DNA of 64,000 nt from the NCBI RefSeq assembly GCF_014851675.1, contig NZ_JACVAE010000001.1, forward strand, positions 2,232,001-2,296,000, in the 5' to 3' direction. The position numbers were made by a program, and so were the translations under genes. Source of the DNA: Rhizobium sp. ARZ01 (lineage in GTDB: Bacteria; Pseudomonadota; Alphaproteobacteria; Rhizobiales; Rhizobiaceae). The notes beneath the pieces were generated by a model. The model was not told where the DNA came from. It did not search any database and was given only the letters and a program-made list of their open reading frames with translations. Shown here piece by piece: positions 17,521 to 27,257 of this stretch (positions are counted from its first letter, which is position 1; each line of letters opens with the position of its first letter).

Positions 17521-20339
17521 GCAGCCTAGCCTTCGCCTATCCCGCCGTGCTTACGGCCCTCGTGCTTCTGCCGGCAATCTGGTGGCTCCTGCGCCTGACG
17601 CCGCCAAGGCCCGTGGTCGAGGCCTTTCCGCCATTCCGCATCCTTGCGTCGATCCTGAAGCGCGAGGAGACCCCGGCGCGCAGCCCCTGGTGGCTGACGC
17701 TGCTGCGCATGCTGATGGCGGCCGCCGTCATATTCGCGATTGCCGATCCCGTGCTGAACCCACGGGAGAACACGCTTTCGACATCCGGTCCCCTCGTGCT
17801 CGTTATCGACAACAGCTGGGCCTCGGCCGCAGATTGGCAGCGGCGCGTCGATACAGCGTCCGCCCTGATCGACGATGCTGAAGCGCGCAACCTGCCCATT
17901 TCGATAATCTTCACTGTCGAGCGCGGACACGATGCCGTGCCGACTGACGCGGCAACTGCTCGCACGCGTCTCGCCGCGGCCCAGGCCCGGCCGCTACCCG
18001 CAAGCCGTGGAACAGCGCTTGCAGCATTGACGACGGCATTGGAGGGCACGACACCGGGCACGCTCGCTTTCCTTTCAGACGGGATCGCCGGCGACGACAG
18101 CGACAACAGTGACGGGACGCTGGCAGCGCTAAAGGCGTTGCAACCAGCCGATTTCCGCCTGATCGAAGGGGATGGCAGAGCCACCGTCGCCCTCACCGGC
18201 GCCAACAACGACGCAGACACAATGACCGTGAACGCCAGCCGGCTTTCCACACGTGAAGCCCGTACATTGGCGCTGACCGCCCATGACACGCGCGGCCGGC
18301 CGATCGGCAACGGCACGATTTCCTTCAAGGCCGGCGCGTCGACTGGGACCGGCAGCATCACGGCACCCTTTGAACTACGCAACGACTTCGCCCACATCAC
18401 GGTCGATGGCCTTGCGACGGCCGGCGCCACCTATCTGCTCGACGACGGTTTCCGCCGCCGGCGTGTCGCTATTCTCAGCGGCGAGACGCAGGATGCAAGC
18501 CAACCCCTTCTATCGCCGCTGCACTACATCGAAAAGGCGCTCACCCCGTATTCGGACCTGATCCATCCCGGCGTTTCCGACCTCGCCACCGCCATTCCCG
18601 AGCTTCTCGAGCAGCGCCCCTCGGTGCTGATCATGGCCGACATCGGCCGCCTGCCGGAGGCAACCTACGCGCCGATGAAGAAATGGCTGGAAGCCGGCGG
18701 CATGCTGATCCGCTTCGCTGGCCCCCGCCTTGCCGCGGCCCCCGCCGATGATCCCCTGGTGCCGGTCATGCTCAGAAAGGGCGAGCGGGCACTCGACGGC
18801 GCCCTTTCCTGGTCAGAGCCGCAGCCGCTCGCCGATTATCCGCCCACAAGCCCCTTCGCTGGCATGCCGCGCGCGAACGACGTGCTGGTCAAGCGCCAGG
18901 TTCTGGCCGAGCCGACGCCGGATCTTCCCGAGCGGACCTGGGCGAACCTGGCCGATGGAACACCGCTCGTGACGACCGGCAAGGTCGGGGCGGGCCGCAT
19001 CGTCCTCTTCCATGTCAGTGCTGAAACAGGCTGGTCGAACCTGCCCCTGGCGGGCGATTTCGTCGAAATGCTGCGGCGTAGCGTGCAGCTTTCGCGAGGC
19101 GGCGGCGTCGCGGCAACTGACCAGGCAAATGGTCAGCGCCTTCCACCGTTCCGACTGCTGACGGCCGTCGGCACGCTTTCCACAGACACCGGCGAGGCCA
19201 AGCCGCTCGATCCGGCAGTTGCGGGCAAGAACCATGCGACGGAGGACAATCCCCCCGGCCTCTACGGCTCGCAGGACGGATTTGTCGCCCATAACCTGTT
19301 TCCGGCCGGACAGAAGCTGGTGCAGCTTCGGGCCACAGCCGACCTCTCGATCACGCGAGAGAACCTGATCGGTCAGGTGGAGAAATCCCTCAAGCCAGTA
19401 CTCTTCTTGATTGCCACGCTGCTGTTGATTGCAGACTGCCTGATTGTGCTGTTCATGAGCGGCGCCTTCACCCGCAATATTTCTCGGGCACCAGCGCGAG
19501 CCGCCACCCTCGCCCTCACCTTCACTCTGTCTCTTGGGCTGTTGGCCCTGTCACCCGGGTTGCCCCTCGCAGATGACGCCAAGCCCGATGATGATACGCT
19601 GTTCGCCCGGCTGGATACGACCCATCTCGCCTATGTCGTCACCCGTGAAAGCGACGTCGATCGCGTCTCCGAACGCGGGCTTGCGGGCCTGACGGAATTT
19701 CTCACCTACCGCACGACGCTCGAACCCGGTGAACCGGTAGGTGTCGACATTGCGACCGACGAGCTTGCCGTCTATCCGCTGCTCTACTGGCCGGTGAGCG
19801 CGAGCGCCGAAATGCCGACACCAGCCGCCATCAGCCGCATCGACGCCTACATGCGCAACGGCGGCACCGTGTTGTTCGATACCCGCGACCAGTTCGCCTC
19901 GATTGAAAACGACAGCGAAGCAAGCCCCAATACGCAGCGGCTGCGCGAGATACTCGCCAATTTAGACATTCCGCCGCTGGAACCCGTCCCGGCAGATCAT
20001 GTGCTGACGAAGGCCTTTTATCTGCTGACGAATTTCCCCGGCCGCTATGCTGGAGGCCACCTGTGGGTCGAAGCCGAACTCGATCACAAGGAAGATCCGA
20101 ACCGGCCGGCGCGGGCGGGTGATGGTGTGACACCGATCATGATCACTGGCAACGACTTCGCCGGCGCCTGGGCAATCGACGCCAACGGCATGCCGCTTCT
20201 GCCGACGGTTCCGCCCGACGAGGTGCAGCGCGAACACGCGTTCCGATCAGGTGTCAACATCCTGATGTACATGCTGACCGGCAACTACAAGGCAGACCAG
20301 GTGCATGTTCCCGCCCTTCTCGAACGGTTGGGTCAGTAA
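17517..20339 (+). CDS. BatA-like large membrane protein with DUF4159 domain
   Basis: A 940-residue protein with a BatA-type N-terminus: two membrane helices (residues 5-25 and about 60-80) around a FPPFRILASILKREETPARS linker. A VWA-like domain with a DxSxS arrangement (DNSWAS, about residue 98) follows, then a third helix near residue 625-645 and a second near 665-685. The C-terminal 240 residues resemble DUF4159, a glutamine-amidotransferase-like fold (RNGGTVLFDTRDQF). It probably sits in the inner membrane with large soluble domains and is a client of the MoxR/DUF58 pair. Function unknown. Confidence 0.85.
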   Translation: MSSLAFAYPAVLTALVLLPAIWWLLRLTPPRPVVEAFPPFRILASILKREETPARSPWWLTLLRMLMAAAVIFAIADPVLNPRENTLSTSGPLVLVIDNSWASAADWQRRVDTASALIDDAEARNLPISIIFTVERGHDAVPTDAATARTRLAAAQARPLPASRGTALAALTTALEGTTPGTLAFLSDGIAGDDSDNSDGTLAALKALQPADFRLIEGDGRATVALTGANNDADTMTVNASRLSTREARTLALTAHDTRGRPIGNGTISFKAGASTGTGSITAPFELRNDFAHITVDGLATAGATYLLDDGFRRRRVAILSGETQDASQPLLSPLHYIEKALTPYSDLIHPGVSDLATAIPELLEQRPSVLIMADIGRLPEATYAPMKKWLEAGGMLIRFAGPRLAAAPADDPLVPVMLRKGERALDGALSWSEPQPLADYPPTSPFAGMPRANDVLVKRQVLAEPTPDLPERTWANLADGTPLVTTGKVGAGRIVLFHVSAETGWSNLPLAGDFVEMLRRSVQLSRGGGVAATDQANGQRLPPFRLLTAVGTLSTDTGEAKPLDPAVAGKNHATEDNPPGLYGSQDGFVAHNLFPAGQKLVQLRATADLSITRENLIGQVEKSLKPVLFLIATLLLIADCLIVLFMSGAFTRNISRAPARAATLALTFTLSLGLLALSPGLPLADDAKPDDDTLFARLDTTHLAYVVTRESDVDRVSERGLAGLTEFLTYRTTLEPGEPVGVDIATDELAVYPLLYWPVSASAEMPTPAAISRIDAYMRNGGTVLFDTRDQFASIENDSEASPNTQRLREILANLDIPPLEPVPADHVLTKAFYLLTNFPGRYAGGHLWVEAELDHKEDPNRPARAGDGVTPIMITGNDFAGAWAIDANGMPLLPTVPPDEVQREHAFRSGVNILMYMLTGNYKADQVHVPALLERLGQ

Positions 20340-20340
20340 C

Positions 20341-22410
20341 ATGAGCATCGCTTTCTCACCGCTCTTTCCCTGGCTTGTCATTGGGCTTCTCATGGCAGCC
20401 GCCGCGCTGCTCGCCGCCATTGGGCTATGGCGTGGCTTGCGCGGCGCGGCGCTGCGTACAGTCGCATTGGCGCTGCTGTTGCTGGCGCTCGCCAATCCGG
20501 TGATCATGCAGGAGGAACGGGAAGCGCTTCCGACGGTGGTCGCCGTCGTGGTCGACCGCAGCCAGAGCCAGCAGAGCGCTGACCGAACGGCGATGACGGG
20601 CAAGGCAGTCGAGGAACTCAAGGCGCGCCTCGCCCGCTTTCCGCGCATCGAGTCCCGCATCGTTGAGGCAGGCGAGGATCCGGACACCGACACACCGTCA
20701 ACCCGCCTGTTCGACGCACTGACGGCTGCGCTTGCCGATGTTCCGCCCTCGCGCGTCGGCGGCGCGATCCTGCTGACCGACGGGCAGGTGCACGACATCC
20801 CCGACCCCGCCGCCTTCACCAATTTCGACGCCCCCGTGCATGGCCTGATCACCGGCCGACCGGACGAATTCGACCGACGCATCGAAGTTCTCAACGCCCC
20901 GCGCTTCGGCATCGTCGGTGAACCGCAGGAGCTGAAGTTCCGGGTCACCGACGACGGCAAGGGACCGGGAACGTCAGCGCGGGTGACGATCCGCCTCAAC
21001 GGCGAAGAGATCGCATCGGAAACGGCCTCGCCGGGAGCGGAGACGCCGTTCCGCTTCACCGTGCCGCGCGGCGGCAACAACGTGCTGGAATTTGCCGTCG
21101 AGCCGCTTCAGGGCGAGATCACAACAGCGAACAACCGCGCCGTCCACCTGATCGATGGCATTCGCGAGAACCTGCGCGTGCTGCTCGTCTCCGGCGAGCC
21201 GCACGCCGGCGAACGCGCCTGGCGCAACCTGCTGAAGTCCGACACGGCGATCGACCTCGTCCACTTCACCATCCTGCGGCCGCCGGAAAAGCAGGACGGC
21301 ACGCCGATCAACGAACTCTCGCTGATCGCCTTTCCCACGCGAGAACTGTTCGTCGACAAGATCAACGAATTCGACCTGATCATCTTCGATCGCTACCAGC
21401 ATCGCGGCGTGCTGCCGATCCTCTACTACGACAACATCGCCCAATATGTGGAAAACGGCGGAGCGCTGCTGATCGCAGCTGGCCCCGAGCACGCCGGCAG
21501 CGATTCCATCGCCTACACGCCGCTGTCGGTCGTCCTCCCCGCCACCCCCACCGGCGTGATGAACGAGAAGGCCTTCTATCCGCGGCTGTCCGAACAGGGC
21601 AAGAAACACCCGGTTACACGCGGGCTGGAAGGGGCACTGGACGAGCCGCCGCACTGGGGACGCTGGTTCCGGACGGTTGACGTGGCCCCGCCGCAGGGCA
21701 GCGTCGTCATGCAAGGCGCTGACAATAACCCGCTTCTCGTGCTCAATCGGCACGGCAAGGGACGTGTCGCCATGCTGCTCTCCGATCAAGGCTGGCTGTG
21801 GGCGCGCGACTTCGAAGGGGGCGGCCCGCACGTTTCGCTCTACCGCCGCACCGCCCACTGGCTGATGCAGGAGCCGGCGCTCGAGGAGGAAGCGCTGACG
21901 GCGCGTGCCTTCGGTCGGACGCTGGAGATCACACGCCAGACGATCAAGGAGGCGCCGGGACCGGCGATGATCAAGCTGCCTTCGGGCAAAACGAGTTCCG
22001 TCGAATTGAAGGAGGATAGCCCCGGCCTCTACCGCGCCGAGGTCAAGACGGCCGAGACCGGCCTCTTCGAGATCGAGAACGAAGGGTTGACGGCGCTCGC
22101 CCATGTCGGCGCGGTCGATGCACCCGAATTCAAGGCGACGATCTCGACAACGGAAACGCTGAAGCCGCTCGCCGACAAGACGAAGGGTGTCGTGCGCCGT
22201 CTGGCGGATGCCGAAGGCAATTTCGACCTGCCGCCGCTGCTGCCGGTCTCCGGCTCGGTGCGCGCTTCCGATCCCCAGCGGCTTTCGCTCCGGATGACGA
22301 GTGAAACAGCGCTCAAGGGCGTGGATAGCCTGCCGCTCTTTGCCGGCTTTGCCGGCGTCGGCCTGCTGCTGCTTGCACTGTCTGCCATGTGGTATCGCGA
22401 GGGGCGGTAG
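20341..22410 (+). CDS. membrane protein with VWA-like and amidotransferase-like domains
   Basis: A 689-residue protein with two N-terminal helices (residues 8-28 and 35-52), a VWA-like domain with a MIDAS-like DRSQS (about residue 71), an Ig-like middle region (LKFRVTDDGKGPGTSARVTI), an amidotransferase-like segment (YVENGGALLIAAGPEHAG) and a final C-terminal helix before WYREGR. The start is the ATG immediately after the previous stop. It is the last gene of the MoxR operon and appears architecturally related to its larger neighbour. Role unknown; cell-envelope or stress functions have been suggested for such clusters. Confidence 0.83.
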   Translation: MSIAFSPLFPWLVIGLLMAAAALLAAIGLWRGLRGAALRTVALALLLLALANPVIMQEEREALPTVVAVVVDRSQSQQSADRTAMTGKAVEELKARLARFPRIESRIVEAGEDPDTDTPSTRLFDALTAALADVPPSRVGGAILLTDGQVHDIPDPAAFTNFDAPVHGLITGRPDEFDRRIEVLNAPRFGIVGEPQELKFRVTDDGKGPGTSARVTIRLNGEEIASETASPGAETPFRFTVPRGGNNVLEFAVEPLQGEITTANNRAVHLIDGIRENLRVLLVSGEPHAGERAWRNLLKSDTAIDLVHFTILRPPEKQDGTPINELSLIAFPTRELFVDKINEFDLIIFDRYQHRGVLPILYYDNIAQYVENGGALLIAAGPEHAGSDSIAYTPLSVVLPATPTGVMNEKAFYPRLSEQGKKHPVTRGLEGALDEPPHWGRWFRTVDVAPPQGSVVMQGADNNPLLVLNRHGKGRVAMLLSDQGWLWARDFEGGGPHVSLYRRTAHWLMQEPALEEEALTARAFGRTLEITRQTIKEAPGPAMIKLPSGKTSSVELKEDSPGLYRAEVKTAETGLFEIENEGLTALAHVGAVDAPEFKATISTTETLKPLADKTKGVVRRLADAEGNFDLPPLLPVSGSVRASDPQRLSLRMTSETALKGVDSLPLFAGFAGVGLLLLALSAMWYREGR

Positions 22411-22434
22411 GCTTGCCAGCGTCAGCCGATGCAG

Positions 22435-22845
22435 TCATTGGCTGACAGCAAACTCCCTGTCGAGGATCCCCATCATCACATCGTCATGCCAGGCCCCGTC
22501 GATGAACGCGGTTTCCCGTTCACTGCCCTCCTCCACGAAGCCGGACTTCTCGTAGGCACGGATGGCGCGCCGGTTGAAAGCGAGGACGCGTATGGAGATC
22601 CGGTGCAGTCGCAACGTAGCGAAGGCGTGCCGGAGAACGAGCCCGATTACTTCGCTTCCCAGCCCCGTGCCGAGACAAGCGGGGTCGAAGATCCCGATGG
22701 CCATGGATGCGCGGCGCTCCGCATTCTCGCCTATGCCGTACATCCTGAGGATCGCGCTGTGATTACCAAGCGCAAACCGTGTGTCTGCATCCTCGGCAGA
22801 CGCGGTTCTCAGTCTTACGTTTTGTCCTTCCAGAACCGGCTGCAT
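22435..22845 (-). CDS. GNAT acetyltransferase-like protein with an internal deletion
   Basis: The 136-residue product begins MQPVLEGQNVRLR after an excellent ribosome site (GGAGGGGAC), and ends with a good RimJ/RimL-type half: DPACLGTGLGSEVIGL (acetyl-CoA loop), LRLHRISIRVLAFN, and AIRAYEKSGFVEEG. The part that normally lies between the first helix and the IGIFDP strand, about 40 residues with the substrate-binding strands, is missing, and the reading frame runs straight across the gap (LRMYGIG joined to ENAERRASM). It is therefore probably inactive or altered. I keep it as a CDS because frame, start and stop are intact. Confidence 0.7.
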   Translation of the reverse strand: MQPVLEGQNVRLRTASAEDADTRFALGNHSAILRMYGIGENAERRASMAIGIFDPACLGTGLGSEVIGLVLRHAFATLRLHRISIRVLAFNRRAIRAYEKSGFVEEGSERETAFIDGAWHDDVMMGILDREFAVSQ

Positions 22846-22923
22846 GTCCCCTCCACGTTCCTCGCAAGGCAGCAAGCAATCCATTCCCTGCTGGATATGC
22901 AGGGTAGAAGGCAACAAAAATGA

Positions 22924-23484
22924 TCAAGCGACGCAATGCGCGGGAGCCGGCTGCAGGTCCGACGCGACCTCCACAGCAGCGTGTTCAGGCCGCCAGCCGA
23001 TCTCGCCCTGCAGCCGTTCGTGCGTGTCGGCGGCGATCGGCACGACCAGTACCCGCTTCGGGTCAACGGGACCGGGGAAGGTCAGGGCATTGTAGGCGAC
23101 CTTTTCGAAGCCGAGGGGGCCGTAATAGGGCGGGTCGCCGACAAGGATGACCGCTTCCGAGCCCTTCCGCCTGGCTGCTTCGACTGCAATCCGGACGAGT
23201 TCCCGGCCGATACCCTTGTTCTTATGCGACGGCCGGACGGCGAGCGGGCCAAGCAGATGTGCCTTCACGCTGCCCGCATTTACCGGCGTCATCCGCACCG
23301 AAGCGATCGTCTCGCCGTCGTCGGCGCAGATGAAGGAAAGCGACCGGTCATGCGGACCTTGCTCGCGGATCCGCGCTGCGGCGCGCACATGCCGTCCCGG
23401 GCCAAAGGCTTCTTCGTTGATGTGTTCGATGGCGGCGTCATGAGACGCGTCTTCGGTCAGGTAGACGAGGTCGTGCTTGTGCAT
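22924..23484 (-). CDS. GNAT N-acetyltransferase, YhbS-like
   Basis: A predicted acetyltransferase of about 186 residues with the GNAT fold: VYLTEDASHDAAIEHINEEAFGPG, then GPLAVRPSHKNKGIGRELVRIAVE with the acetyl-CoA pyrophosphate loop (KNKGIG), and GDPPYYGPLGFEKV, typical of the YhbS group. The start is uncertain: ATG 23484 gives a family-like MHKHDLVYL opening, whereas the frame is open to an ATG at 23550; neither has a clear ribosome site. Substrate unknown. It lies 78 nt upstream of the shortened GNAT gene on the same strand. Confidence 0.84.
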   Translation of the reverse strand: MHKHDLVYLTEDASHDAAIEHINEEAFGPGRHVRAAARIREQGPHDRSLSFICADDGETIASVRMTPVNAGSVKAHLLGPLAVRPSHKNKGIGRELVRIAVEAARRKGSEAVILVGDPPYYGPLGFEKVAYNALTFPGPVDPKRVLVVPIAADTHERLQGEIGWRPEHAAVEVASDLQPAPAHCVA

Positions 23485-23756
23485 GAGAACAGGAACCGTA
23501 TGCGAGACAATAGGAGATGACTTCGCCTCGATGGAGGCGTTTGAGAGCATCAGCGTCGTCGCGGGTTTCCTGCAAAAAACATCGTCAGAACCGAAATCCT
23601 CTTCGCACCACTACGGCACGAATATCTTGACCAGCGCGGATAGCAGAAAAATGCCGCCTGTCAAAGCCCAAAACGCACTGTTCAGAAAATAGTGTCTATT
23701 CGCCTCCGATCGTTAAACCTATCTAGACGGTAAGACGAAACCGGAAGGAGATCGGC

Positions 23757-24743
23757 ATGGGAAGGCTCGTGGACGGCATCTGGCATGATGTCTGGTACGA
23801 CACTGCGGCGACCAAAGGTCACTTCAAGCGGGCGGCCTCGCAGTTTCGCAACTGGATCACGCCTGATGGCGAGCCCGGGCCCACTGGCGAAGGCGGCTTC
23901 AAGGCTGAGGCAGGCCGCTACCATCTTTACGTCTCACTTGCCTGCCCCTGGGCGCACCGCACGCTGATCTTCCGCAAGCTGACGAGGCTCGAAGACCTGA
24001 TCACCGTTTCGATCGTCGATCCGGTGATGCTGTCGAAGGGCTGGGAATTCAAGGGCGAAAGCGGCGGCACGGTCGATCATCTTTTCGGTGTCGATGCGCT
24101 CTGGCAGGTCTATGTGAAAGCCGATTCGCACTATTCCGGCCGCGTCACGGTCCCGGTGCTGTGGGACAAGAAGCAGAACCGCATGGTCTCGAATGAGTCG
24201 GCGGAAATCATCCGCATGTTCAATTCTGCCTTCGGCGGGATCACCGGCTCGCACAACGACTACTATCCAGCGCATCTGCGTAACGAGATCGACGCGTTGA
24301 ACGAGCGGATCTACGACACCGTAAACAACGGGGTCTACAAGGCCGGCTTCGCAACGACCCAGGAAGCCTACGAGGAAAACGTCGTCCGTGTCTTTGCGAC
24401 CCTGGACGAACTCGAGGAGCGCCTCGGCCGGCAGCGGTATCTGACCGGCGAGTGCATCACGGAAGCCGATTGGCGCTTGTTCACGACGCTCGTTCGCTTC
24501 GACGCCGTCTATGTCGGCCACTTCAAGTGCAACATCCGCCGCATTGCAGACTATCCGAACCTGTCCGGCTACCTGCGCGACCTCTATCAGGTGCCGGACG
24601 TCGCCGATACGGTCAACATGGCCCACATCAAGCAGCACTACTACCGCAGCCACCTGACGATCAATCCGACGGGGATCGTTCCGGTCGGGCCGGAACTCGA
24701 CCTCGCCGCACCCCACGGGCGGGAGCGGCTGCTGGCTGCCTGA
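23757..24743 (+). CDS. glutathionyl-hydroquinone reductase (GST omega/Xi type)
   Basis: This 328-residue enzyme probably reduces glutathionyl-hydroquinones to hydroquinones using glutathione. It has the family's long N-terminal extension, the catalytic CPWAHRTLIFRKL motif (Cys near residue 62), the linker YPAHLRNEIDALNERIYDTVNNGVYKAGF split across the helical domain, and TGECITEADWRLFTTLVRFD. A GGAAGGAG site precedes the ATG. It is convergent with a Nudix gene only 2 nt away. Confidence 0.93.
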   Translation: MGRLVDGIWHDVWYDTAATKGHFKRAASQFRNWITPDGEPGPTGEGGFKAEAGRYHLYVSLACPWAHRTLIFRKLTRLEDLITVSIVDPVMLSKGWEFKGESGGTVDHLFGVDALWQVYVKADSHYSGRVTVPVLWDKKQNRMVSNESAEIIRMFNSAFGGITGSHNDYYPAHLRNEIDALNERIYDTVNNGVYKAGFATTQEAYEENVVRVFATLDELEERLGRQRYLTGECITEADWRLFTTLVRFDAVYVGHFKCNIRRIADYPNLSGYLRDLYQVPDVADTVNMAHIKQHYYRSHLTINPTGIVPVGPELDLAAPHGRERLLAA

Positions 24744-24745
24744 GA

Positions 24746-25237
24746 TTACCAGATGTCGGCCGGCTGCGACCGGCCGGCCACTTCGTCAAGCCTGCGCCGT
24801 GTCGCGGGCGTCACCCCTTCGGGCAGCGCATCGAGGGCAAAGAATCCGGCCTCCCGGATTTCCCGGTCGGGCAATTTCGGCCCGCTCTGGCGCACGTTCT
24901 CGCAGATGTAGAACAGCACGTGGTCGCGCTTGCTCGTTCCCCTGTTGAAGTAGACATGGAACAGCCTTGGCGGGTCGACCGCCGCAAGGTTGCCCTCCTC
25001 GCGCATCTCCTTGGCCAGCGCCTGCGGGACCGTCTCGTGTCTCTCGACGCCGCCGCCGGGCAGATGCCAGCCGGGGACATAGCTGTGGCGCACGAGGAAG
25101 ACGCGCCCCTCGGTATCAAAGCACGCAGCCCGCACGCCGAGCGTCATGCCACGCGCGTAGGCGAAGTAGCCGTGCATCACGAGCGTCACAAGGCGAGCCC
25201 AGAGGGTTCGCTTTTCCGGCGATCTCTTGCTGCTCAT
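24746..25237 (-). CDS. Nudix hydrolase
   Basis: A 163-residue Nudix-fold protein that should hydrolyse a nucleoside-diphosphate-linked substrate; the substrate is unknown. It has a hydrophobic/basic N-terminal stretch (LWARLVTLVMHGYFAYARG), then FLVRHSYVPGWHLPGGGVE and the Nudix box ETVPQALAKEMREEGNL. In that box the usual Arg of REUxEE is Lys; the catalytic glutamates are retained. The start at 25237 is an ATG. No operon partner. Confidence 0.85.
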   Translation of the reverse strand: MSSKRSPEKRTLWARLVTLVMHGYFAYARGMTLGVRAACFDTEGRVFLVRHSYVPGWHLPGGGVERHETVPQALAKEMREEGNLAAVDPPRLFHVYFNRGTSKRDHVLFYICENVRQSGPKLPDREIREAGFFALDALPEGVTPATRRRLDEVAGRSQPADIW

Positions 25238-25424
25238 GCCTCACCTCGTCGATTGCGCGACCCAGCCACGATCGACAGGCTTTGCCTCAATGGAGACATG
25301 AATCAAGGCACCCTCTGAAATACGGTACCGTTGTCCACGCGCAATAAAGGCGACCTGCCTCGTTCGGCAACGAATCCGGGTGTGCGGCATTTCCTTCCGC
25401 CCCTGACTCGGTCTAAGGAAGGCC

Positions 25425-26339
25425 ATGCTCCGTCTCGCCCATATCTCCGACGTCCATCTCGGCCCGCTGCCTGCGCTTTCCGTCATGGAACTGGCGTCGA
25501 AGCGCATCACCGGGTTCATCAACTGGCACAGCAATCGTCGCCGGCACCTTTTTGCCAACACGCTTGATCTGTTGCTGGACGATCTGGAGCGCCGCAATCC
25601 GGACCACCTCGCCATCACCGGCGACCTCGTCAATCTCGCCGCCACCGGCGAAATCGACGCTGTCGCACGTTGGCTTCCCGGCGTCGGAACCCCCGAGAAC
25701 GTCTCGGTCGTGCTTGGCAACCACGACGCCTACGTGCCTGGCGCCTATGAGCGCTCAACACGAGCCTGGTATCCCTACATGCGGGGCGACGATGCACCGG
25801 CAGAATGGACCGAGGGTCGTTCGATGTTCCCCTACATGCGCGTGCGCGGCAATGTCGCCCTGATTGGTTGCTCAACAGCCGTGGCGACGCCGCCGTTTGC
25901 GGCGAGCGGCTACTTCGGCAGGCGCCAGGCTCGCGAAACCGTCAATCTGCTGCGGGCTGCCGGCAAGGCAGGGCTGTTTCGCGTGGTGATGATCCATCAC
26001 CCGCCGATCCGCGGAGCGACCTCGCTCCACAAGCGGATGATCGGTATTCGCCGTTTTGCCGCAACGATTTCCTCGGGCGGAGCGGAACTCGTGCTGCACG
26101 GGCATACGCACCTCAACACCGTGTACTGGCTGCGCAGCCCCGCCGGCCCGGTCCCGGTGGTCGGCATCGCATCGGCTTCGCAAGGGCCTGGCGGGCACAA
26201 ACCACCCGCTGCCTACAATATCTTCGAGATTTCCGGAGAACCGGGACGCTGGAACCTCATGCGCGAGCGCTATGCGCTGGACGAACTGGGCGAGGATGTC
26301 GTGCTTGCCGAAACGACGCGCCTCCACACAGGGGAATAA
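25425..26339 (+). CDS. calcineurin-like metallophosphoesterase
   Basis: A 304-residue dinuclear metal phosphoesterase with all five family motifs in order: HISDVHLG (7-14), GDLVN (about 67), GNHD (about 98), a VVMIHHPP segment, and HGHTH (about 225). The ligand set is complete, so it should be active; substrates could be cyclic nucleotides, phospholipids or nucleic acids. An AAGGAAGG site precedes the ATG. No membrane segment or signal is seen. Confidence 0.92.
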   Translation: MLRLAHISDVHLGPLPALSVMELASKRITGFINWHSNRRRHLFANTLDLLLDDLERRNPDHLAITGDLVNLAATGEIDAVARWLPGVGTPENVSVVLGNHDAYVPGAYERSTRAWYPYMRGDDAPAEWTEGRSMFPYMRVRGNVALIGCSTAVATPPFAASGYFGRRQARETVNLLRAAGKAGLFRVVMIHHPPIRGATSLHKRMIGIRRFAATISSGGAELVLHGHTHLNTVYWLRSPAGPVPVVGIASASQGPGGHKPPAAYNIFEISGEPGRWNLMRERYALDELGEDVVLAETTRLHTGE

Positions 26340-26454
26340 AGGACCTTCGGGCTTCGTCTAATCTTCTGGATGCGTTTCGCAACGCGGGCCGAGATCGACC
26401 TTCGAGCGATACGCCTTCCTCCGCTATCGGCGACTACCCGTGGAAGGATTGAAG

Positions 26455-27045
26455 ATGTCCCTGACCCGCATCATTTTCGCCACATCATTTGCTCTGGTAC
26501 TTGCGCCGACTGGCGTCGCATTCGCTGCCGACAGCGGCGGCGGCTCGGCGCCCAGCCCGACCCCAACGACCACGACATGCACGAATGGCAAGGTCTGGAG
26601 CCCGCAGCGCAAAATGTGCCTCACACCGAACCAGATCAGAGCCAATTCCAAGAAGAACGGCACGCAAAAGAAAACCGAACTGAAGCCGGACGACATACTC
26701 TACGAAGCGGCGCGGGAGTTTGCCTATGCCGGACAGTACAGTAACGCTCTCAACGCGCTGAAGGCCGCAGAAAACCAGAACGATCCGCGCATTCTCAATT
26801 ACTATGGCTTCGCATACCGCAAGCTCGGTCAGATCGATCGCGCCATGACGTACTATCGCAAAGCGCTGCAGAAGGATGAGAACTACATCCTCGCCCGCTC
26901 CTACATGGGCCAGGCACTGATCGCCCAAGGCGATATCCAGGGGGCACGCGTACAACTCGTCGAAATCCGTGACCGTGGCGGCGAGAATAGTTGGGCGTAT
27001 AAGTCCCTCCTGCAGTCGCTCGGTGGCGATCGCAGCACTTACTGA
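26455..27045 (+). CDS. exported TPR protein
   Basis: A 196-residue protein with a cleavable signal peptide (LTRIIFATSFALVLAPTGVAFAA), a Pro/Thr-rich linker with a Cys pair (CTNGKVWSPQRKMC), and two to three tetratricopeptide repeats from about residue 80 (AREFAYAGQYSNALNALKAA, YYGFAYRKLGQIDRAMTYY, YMGQALIAQGDIQGA). It is likely a periplasmic scaffold. ATG 26455 is chosen since a GGAAGG site lies 8 nt before it. It precedes an ECF sigma/anti-sigma pair by 212 nt; a link is possible but unproven. Confidence 0.85.
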   Translation: MSLTRIIFATSFALVLAPTGVAFAADSGGGSAPSPTPTTTTCTNGKVWSPQRKMCLTPNQIRANSKKNGTQKKTELKPDDILYEAAREFAYAGQYSNALNALKAAENQNDPRILNYYGFAYRKLGQIDRAMTYYRKALQKDENYILARSYMGQALIAQGDIQGARVQLVEIRDRGGENSWAYKSLLQSLGGDRSTY

Positions 27046-27065
27046 CGAGCCTCACCCGCCACTTG

Positions 27066-27099
27066 GAGGATCGACGGCGTTGTCGCGGCGTCGATCCTC
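27066..27099 (+). terminator. hairpin after TPR gene, possible terminator
   Basis: A perfect 11-bp inverted repeat (GAGGATCGACG at 27066-27076 and its complement at 27089-27099) has a 12-nt loop. It lies 20 nt after the TPR stop codon. No T-tract follows, so intrinsic termination is uncertain; it may stabilise the mRNA end. Confidence 0.5.
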
Positions 27100-27257
27100 G
27101 CAGAGACCGTTCCCCGACAGTAACGCCGAAAGCACCGGAAACTTCCGTTTCCATCTGCCGCGCGCTTGCAGACCGAGGCACAAATGTTCCATATCAATGA
27201 TCGCGGCCAGGATTGCAGCGAATATTGGTCTGATCTCGAACGTTCCTTGGAAGAGCA

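Noticed and set aside
23477..23692. 71-codon plus-strand frame between GNAT and GST genes
   Set aside because: No ribosome site, mixed composition, and it partly overlaps the likely 5' end of the GNAT gene.
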